Assembly (NCBI RefSeq): GCF_009727955.1
Contig: NZ_WOBR01000004.1
Location: forward strand, 1,117,724-1,181,723
DNA length: 64,000 bases
Reading direction: 5' to 3'
Source of the DNA: Aliivibrio fischeri
GTDB lineage: Bacteria > Pseudomonadota > Gammaproteobacteria > Enterobacterales > Vibrionaceae
Shown: positions 60,053 to 64,000 of the stretch, piece by piece
Layout: each line of letters starts with the position of its first letter
How positions within the stretch are numbered: position 1 is the stretch's first letter
The notes under the pieces: model-generated
Database searches by the model: none
Told to the model about the DNA's origin: nothing
Seen by the model: only the letters and a program-made list of their open reading frames with translations
Position numbers and translations under genes: made by a program

Positions 60053-60727
60053 ATGAAAACCATTTCAATGACTTGCAGCGCAATGATGCTCTGTACTTCA
60101 GCTATTGCTGGAATTGATTTATCAATTGAAAAGGATGTCGTAGAAATTGGCGTTACTGCTGCTGTAACAAAAAATACCTATTTATATATTGGTGGGGACA
60201 GTGATAATTGGACAGGTATCGGTCTTGGTTATCATACATTTATTAATTCAAACTGGAAGCTAGCCTCTTACTACGAATACGGTCTAAGAGATGATTGGGT
60301 TCTAGAAGAGCTTGTTGGTATTGATGGCGTTAAAACCAAGACGCACCTGATTGATCTCTCTGCAACTCGATTCTTTGATGGGTATTCAGCAAAACTTGGT
60401 GTCACCAGTGAGTTTGTTCGTAATGGTTTTACGTGGATAACCGTTGATGATGCAAATAAATACTCAACCTATTTTGCTGGTGCAAAGTATTTTCAGCATA
60501 CTTATCTGACAACTCGATTTGAATACCATTATGCTGAAGATAAATCAGACATGCTTGATTTTAACCAAGGGCAAGCAAGTGAATTGGAACTTTCAATGGG
60601 TACAATGCGTCCTATATGGCATATCTATCCATACGCAAAAGTATCTGCTTTCAACCCTCATGGTACTTATTATGGAATGACCGAGACCAATTATAGTTGG
60701 ACTGTGGGTGGACGAATGTCATTCTAA
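60053..60727 (+). CDS. Outer-membrane beta-barrel protein
   Basis: The 224 residues start with a signal peptide (MKTISMTCSAMMLCTSAIAG), then alternating strands, and end in GGRMSF with the aromatic terminal residue that marks outer-membrane barrels. No substrate is evident. It is likely to be an operon with the lipoprotein gene, 50 bp upstream. Confidence 0.75.
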   Translation: MKTISMTCSAMMLCTSAIAGIDLSIEKDVVEIGVTAAVTKNTYLYIGGDSDNWTGIGLGYHTFINSNWKLASYYEYGLRDDWVLEELVGIDGVKTKTHLIDLSATRFFDGYSAKLGVTSEFVRNGFTWITVDDANKYSTYFAGAKYFQHTYLTTRFEYHYAEDKSDMLDFNQGQASELELSMGTMRPIWHIYPYAKVSAFNPHGTYYGMTETNYSWTVGGRMSF

Positions 60728-60760
60728 TTCGATTTATGAGTACACACAGCGTTTTAGGGA

Positions 60761-60788
60761 TTGTGGTAATAACGCAAAATTACCACAA
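60761..60788. terminator. Hairpin between convergent barrel and PLD genes
   Basis: TTGTGGTAAT (60761-60770) pairs perfectly with ATTACCACAA (60779-60788); no long T-run. Confidence 0.55.
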
Positions 60789-60808
60789 GGTTCCTATTCA
60801 ACGTTGAA

Positions 60809-62356
60809 TCACAAATACTTTTCTATTGGTAGTAACTGTAAGAATCCAGATTGAAATCGCTCCCAGCGGCCAGTTTCTGGTTCATCTTCCCAGCTTTTAT
60901 CACCGGAATACCAACGAACATCACCCTCTTGCAGTTTTAGGTGCCAACTGTTTTCTTCATCCATGGCGTGTTCAATATCTTGAGTGAGTTGTTCTGCGAT
61001 TTTTTGATTTTCAATGATTAAAATCGATTCTGTATTCAAGTACGTTGAACGCAAATTGAAGTTAAAAGAGCCGATACTTGCGATTTTGTCATCAAAAACG
61101 GCTGACTTGGCGTGAAGTCCATAAGGTAATGTTGGTGCACATTTAGAAACGTCTTTGGTCGACTCTTCACACAAAGCGGTTTCTGGCTTTAATTCATAAA
61201 GCTGAATGCCGTGCTCAAGCATATCTTGACGGCGACCTGCGTAACCTGAGTGGTTAGTGGTTAAATCGTTCGATGCCATTGAGTTGGTAAGTGCTTTTAT
61301 CTCAACGCCTGTATTAATCAGCGCTTGCCACCCTTTAAGTTGGTTATCATCAAAAATAAGGTAAGCCGATTCTAATAAGATCTCTTTCTTCGATTCACTG
61401 GCTAATTTTCCGAGAGCTTTTGCGGTCTCTTTTGGTTCATCTGTATTGTCTGTATCAAGCGGGACAGGGCGATCAAATACGAACTTAGCATTAACCCAAG
61501 TCATTTTATCCATTAGATTAGTTAAGTATTGATGCGCTGTTTTATTCCCCTCTGGTAAAACTGGGTAGTTTTTATAAACAGGTGCATCAATCTCATCTAA
61601 CACTGGTTGTTTTTGTAAGAGTGGTTCTTGCGAGGCTTCTTCTGTTAATAAATCCACAGAGTAAGACCAACGGCTGTCCCAATACTCGATAAAACTGGTT
61701 TGTATATCAGGAACGACTGAACCACGAACTAACACATCACGGTCACGAAAGTTAATCTCGTTAGAAAGATCAAAATACTCATCACCAATATTACGTCCAC
61801 CAACAATAGAGAACACGCCATCAACGGTGAATGATTTATTGTGCATACGACGATTTAAACGAGAAAAATCCCCTAAGAAGTTCACCCACTTTGTGACGCC
61901 TCGTCGAGTGGGAATGGGGTTAAATACTCGGATCTCAACCTGAGGATGTGCGTTTAACGCCACAAGTAGATCTTCACGTTCATTGAGATTGATGTCATCC
62001 AACATGACACGCACTTTAACACCGCGATCTGCTGCGGCTAATAAGCGACTGGCAAGGTAATGTCCCGAGGCATCTGAGTTCCAAATATAATATTGAATAT
62101 CAATGCTGTGCTCTGCTGTCTCAATTAATGCTAAACGTTGCGCTAATGCATCCCAACCAGAATCTTGCAGCAACACAGCACTGGTTTCTGGTGTTGAGAG
62201 AGTTGGTTGGAAAGAAGTACTTAACTCAGAAAGCGAACTGCTTAATGGTGTTGATACCGATTCGTTCGTGTGTTCAATTTCATTAGGAAGCGAACCACAA
62301 CCTGAAAGAATAGCGACAAAAAATAGAGCGATATGAATGCGTTTAAGCACTGACAT
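60809..62356 (-). CDS. Phospholipase D / cardiolipin-synthase-like lipoprotein
   Basis: The 515 residues carry a lipobox ILSGC (Cys20) and two HKD motifs: His172-Lys174-Asp179 (HNKSFTVD) and His415-Lys417-Asp422 (HAKSAVFD). The block GGRNIGDEYFDL following the first motif is typical of the YmdC/ClsC-like branch of cardiolipin synthases. A lipid anchor and a periplasmic location are expected. The substrate (phosphatidylglycerol or another phospholipid) is inferred from family membership. Confidence 0.85.
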   Translation of the reverse strand: MSVLKRIHIALFFVAILSGCGSLPNEIEHTNESVSTPLSSSLSELSTSFQPTLSTPETSAVLLQDSGWDALAQRLALIETAEHSIDIQYYIWNSDASGHYLASRLLAAADRGVKVRVMLDDINLNEREDLLVALNAHPQVEIRVFNPIPTRRGVTKWVNFLGDFSRLNRRMHNKSFTVDGVFSIVGGRNIGDEYFDLSNEINFRDRDVLVRGSVVPDIQTSFIEYWDSRWSYSVDLLTEEASQEPLLQKQPVLDEIDAPVYKNYPVLPEGNKTAHQYLTNLMDKMTWVNAKFVFDRPVPLDTDNTDEPKETAKALGKLASESKKEILLESAYLIFDDNQLKGWQALINTGVEIKALTNSMASNDLTTNHSGYAGRRQDMLEHGIQLYELKPETALCEESTKDVSKCAPTLPYGLHAKSAVFDDKIASIGSFNFNLRSTYLNTESILIIENQKIAEQLTQDIEHAMDEENSWHLKLQEGDVRWYSGDKSWEDEPETGRWERFQSGFLQLLPIEKYL

Positions 62357-62398
62357 TGAATAAACTTCCTTTGTTAATATTGAACAACCAATAATTCA

Positions 62399-63637
62399 TT
62401 ATTGTTCTGTTTTAAGCCAAAAATCAGATAAGTCATCAAACAAATCATCGTTATCTAAAATACTGAGGTGGTTTTCATCATAACCCCGAATTTGCTCTGC
62501 ATGCAGTTGAGCTTGACGTGATAACTGACTTGATAAATCAATCACACCATCATTACTGTCGGTATTAAACAAGTCACCCGAGTTATAGCCAAACGCTAAG
62601 AAATGAGGCGTGTGAATTTTATCGTTATCCGTAAATAAATCAGCAATAAATTTACCGTCTGGATTTAAATCAACCCATGCAGGCATTACAACCGGTGAAT
62701 ATTCAACACCTTGCTTGGCTGACCCTACCCCACCAAACGGTGAAGAAATGGTCGTAATGCTGTTTATAAAGTGACATAACTGACCAATACGACATTGGCG
62801 CATACTATTAGCGACAATTAACCCGCCCATACTATGGGCAACAACATGCATTTGTTTGACCTTGTATTCAGTGGTCACTGTATGTAATAGGTTATTTAAC
62901 CCTTTGGAGTTTAAAGACAACGATAAACCTGAAGGGTAATTAAAGACCCATATTTGGTATTTGGATTTGTCTATTTTTTCGATTAATGGCGCAAAATCTA
63001 ACGCCGTTGAATTGATACCATGAACAAATAAGATCGGGATTTTATTTGGGTCATATTCGGATAAGAAATAAAGCCCTGCATTATTTTCTAGAAGGAAGGT
63101 TAGAGGCTGCCACATACCAAGTTCGGCATTATCTTTCTCAAAAGGCGGATCCGTCAGGTTCACTACCGTACCGATATCAACAAGGTCTAATTCTATTTTT
63201 AATAATGAGGATAATGGACGATCAACAAAGGCTTTAGGAAGCGCTTTTTCATTAATACTTAAGGTAGTTTCTATTGTTGATTTGTCTTTATGATCACGAA
63301 GATTAATCACGCTGAATGCTTCATCAGCTTGGAGAGTTAGATCTTGATTTTTATCTTCAAAGACAAGCAGATAATGAACATCGTTCGACAGCTGTAATTT
63401 AATACTGTCGCTATCTATTATGCCGTCATAGCCATCCACTTCACTTTTATTGATATCTTTAATTTGTTCGATAACCACAGCAGAATCTGAAGTAGGCTGA
63501 TCTAAGATAAGTGTGTATTGATGCGTAATCGTATCAATGGCTTTCATTTCATGAGATAGGTTTTTAAAATTACTGCACCCCAATAAGATTGAGCTGAGTA
63601 ATAACACCGAAAATAATCGCCTCATTGTCATCTTCAT
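62399..63637 (-). CDS. Alpha/beta-hydrolase lipoprotein
   Basis: The 412 residues have a lipobox ILLGC (Cys21). The C-terminal half is an alpha/beta hydrolase: oxyanion motif PILFVHGINS (201-210), nucleophile Ser269 in VVAHSMGGLIV, and a candidate His390 near the end (ENHLSIL). A lipase or esterase of envelope lipids is a reasonable guess. It sits 42 bp upstream of the PLD gene on the same strand, so the two probably form an operon. Confidence 0.82.
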   Translation of the reverse strand: MKMTMRRLFSVLLLSSILLGCSNFKNLSHEMKAIDTITHQYTLILDQPTSDSAVVIEQIKDINKSEVDGYDGIIDSDSIKLQLSNDVHYLLVFEDKNQDLTLQADEAFSVINLRDHKDKSTIETTLSINEKALPKAFVDRPLSSLLKIELDLVDIGTVVNLTDPPFEKDNAELGMWQPLTFLLENNAGLYFLSEYDPNKIPILFVHGINSTALDFAPLIEKIDKSKYQIWVFNYPSGLSLSLNSKGLNNLLHTVTTEYKVKQMHVVAHSMGGLIVANSMRQCRIGQLCHFINSITTISSPFGGVGSAKQGVEYSPVVMPAWVDLNPDGKFIADLFTDNDKIHTPHFLAFGYNSGDLFNTDSNDGVIDLSSQLSRQAQLHAEQIRGYDENHLSILDNDDLFDDLSDFWLKTEQ

Positions 63638-63656
63638 CCTTAAATTGACGTGCTGA

Positions 63657-63817
63657 ATACCAATCCGAATAAGTAACGCTCAGATAATTGCGCAGGAAAA
63701 ATGGATTAAAACAAGGCATAAATTGCAATAACTAGCGGGTCTAATTATAAAATTTATAACGCAGTTATAATTCATTTTAACAAGCAAGAATGAGCCGTTA
63801 TTTGTTTGGATTGGTAT
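63657..63817. repeat. MITE-like repeat, full copy 2 (about 161 bp)
   Basis: It starts ATACCAATCCGAATAAGTAA and ends TTTGTTTGGATTGGTAT, with inverted ends. Its interior matches the copy at 41114-41275 over most of its length, including CAAGGCATAAATTGCA, AAAATTTATAACGC and TTTTAACAAGCAAGAATGA. It lies between a lipoprotein gene and radD. Confidence 0.85.
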
Positions 63818-63897
63818 ACATCTTAGCAAGAAAACAAAGAGTAATCTTATATATTCTGATATGATGCCTTTTTGCCTTAACCACTGTTTATATATCC

Positions 63898-64000
63898 ATG
63901 TATACGTTACGACCTTATCAACAAGATTCTGTAAAAGCTGTTATCCATTATTTCCGAAAACACACGACACCTGCGGTTCTTGTGTTGCCTACGGGTGCAG
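63898..64000 (+). CDS. radD: Start of RadD (YejH) superfamily 2 helicase (cut by window end)
   Basis: The 34 visible codons read [20 protein letters not shown], then ...[11 protein letters not shown]. This closely matches the E. coli RadD N terminus, which has LRPYQQ, PAVIVLPTGAGKS and the beginning of Walker A. RadD acts in DNA repair and recombination with SSB. The rest of the gene is outside the window. Confidence 0.8.
   Translation, partial: MYTLRPYQQDSVKAVIHYFRKHTTPAVLVLPTGA

Overview
The window is AT-rich chromosomal DNA from a marine member of the Vibrionaceae, most likely the Aliivibrio (Vibrio fischeri) clade. This rests on gene content and order: ftsK-lolA-rarA-serS next to lrp, FabV enoyl-ACP reductase, PanP aspartate decarboxylase, TfoX, a second SecDF pair and DUF2913. 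It also rests on near-identity of Lrp, Gsk, HexR and GrxA to gammaproteobacterial proteins I know. No rRNA, tRNA, CRISPR array, complete insertion sequence or prophage was seen. The species cannot be fixed from sequence alone.

Layout. 1-5.9 kb: end of an unidentified gene, msrB, gapA, a hexose-6-phosphate mutarotase, gsk, a DUF440 DNA mimic and trxC. 5.9-19.6 kb: core synteny block serS, rarA, lolA, ftsK, lrp (minus), then ald, trxB, cydDC (plus). 19.6-32 kb: serC, a DUF945 protein, a small porin-like protein, the competence regulator tfoX, an HDOD protein, lysO, panP, hexR, grxA and a YbjL transporter. 32-41 kb: fabV, an intergenic region that I read as two tandem sigma-E-dependent small RNAs, nhaA, an AttEFGH-like ABC/lipocalin system and ybjT. 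41-51.3 kb: DUF2913, two MFS drug exporters with HlyD and LysR partners, rsuA, then a VemP-like arrest peptide gene followed by secD2-secF2. 51.4-59 kb is the accessory part: a two-gene CN-hydrolase cassette, a Fic protein with an operator-like repeat array, a soluble zinc-binding chemoreceptor, an EamA exporter with a MarR regulator and an unlisted 58-codon membrane protein. 59-64 kb: envelope genes (a repeat-bearing lipoprotein, a beta barrel, a PLD lipoprotein, an alpha/beta hydrolase lipoprotein) and the start of radD.

The genes connect in several ways. HexR (28.8 kb) has a near-perfect operator in front of gapA and a perfect one in front of lysO. The two sigma-E promoters share identical -35/-10 geometry, and the first RNA carries a RybB-like seed. 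The VemP-like reading frame, its terminal hairpin and the secD2 leader hairpin fit translational-arrest control of the second SecDF. A roughly 160-bp MITE-like repeat with ATACCAATC ends is present twice in full, once internally deleted next to the fabV stop codon, and once as an end fragment in the secD2 leader. The least explained unit is the 51.7-53.7 kb cassette: a 578-residue protein with an unknown N-terminal domain and a nitrilase-like catalytic domain, translationally coupled to a 92-residue protein. It is the best candidate for an undescribed, possibly defence-related, system.
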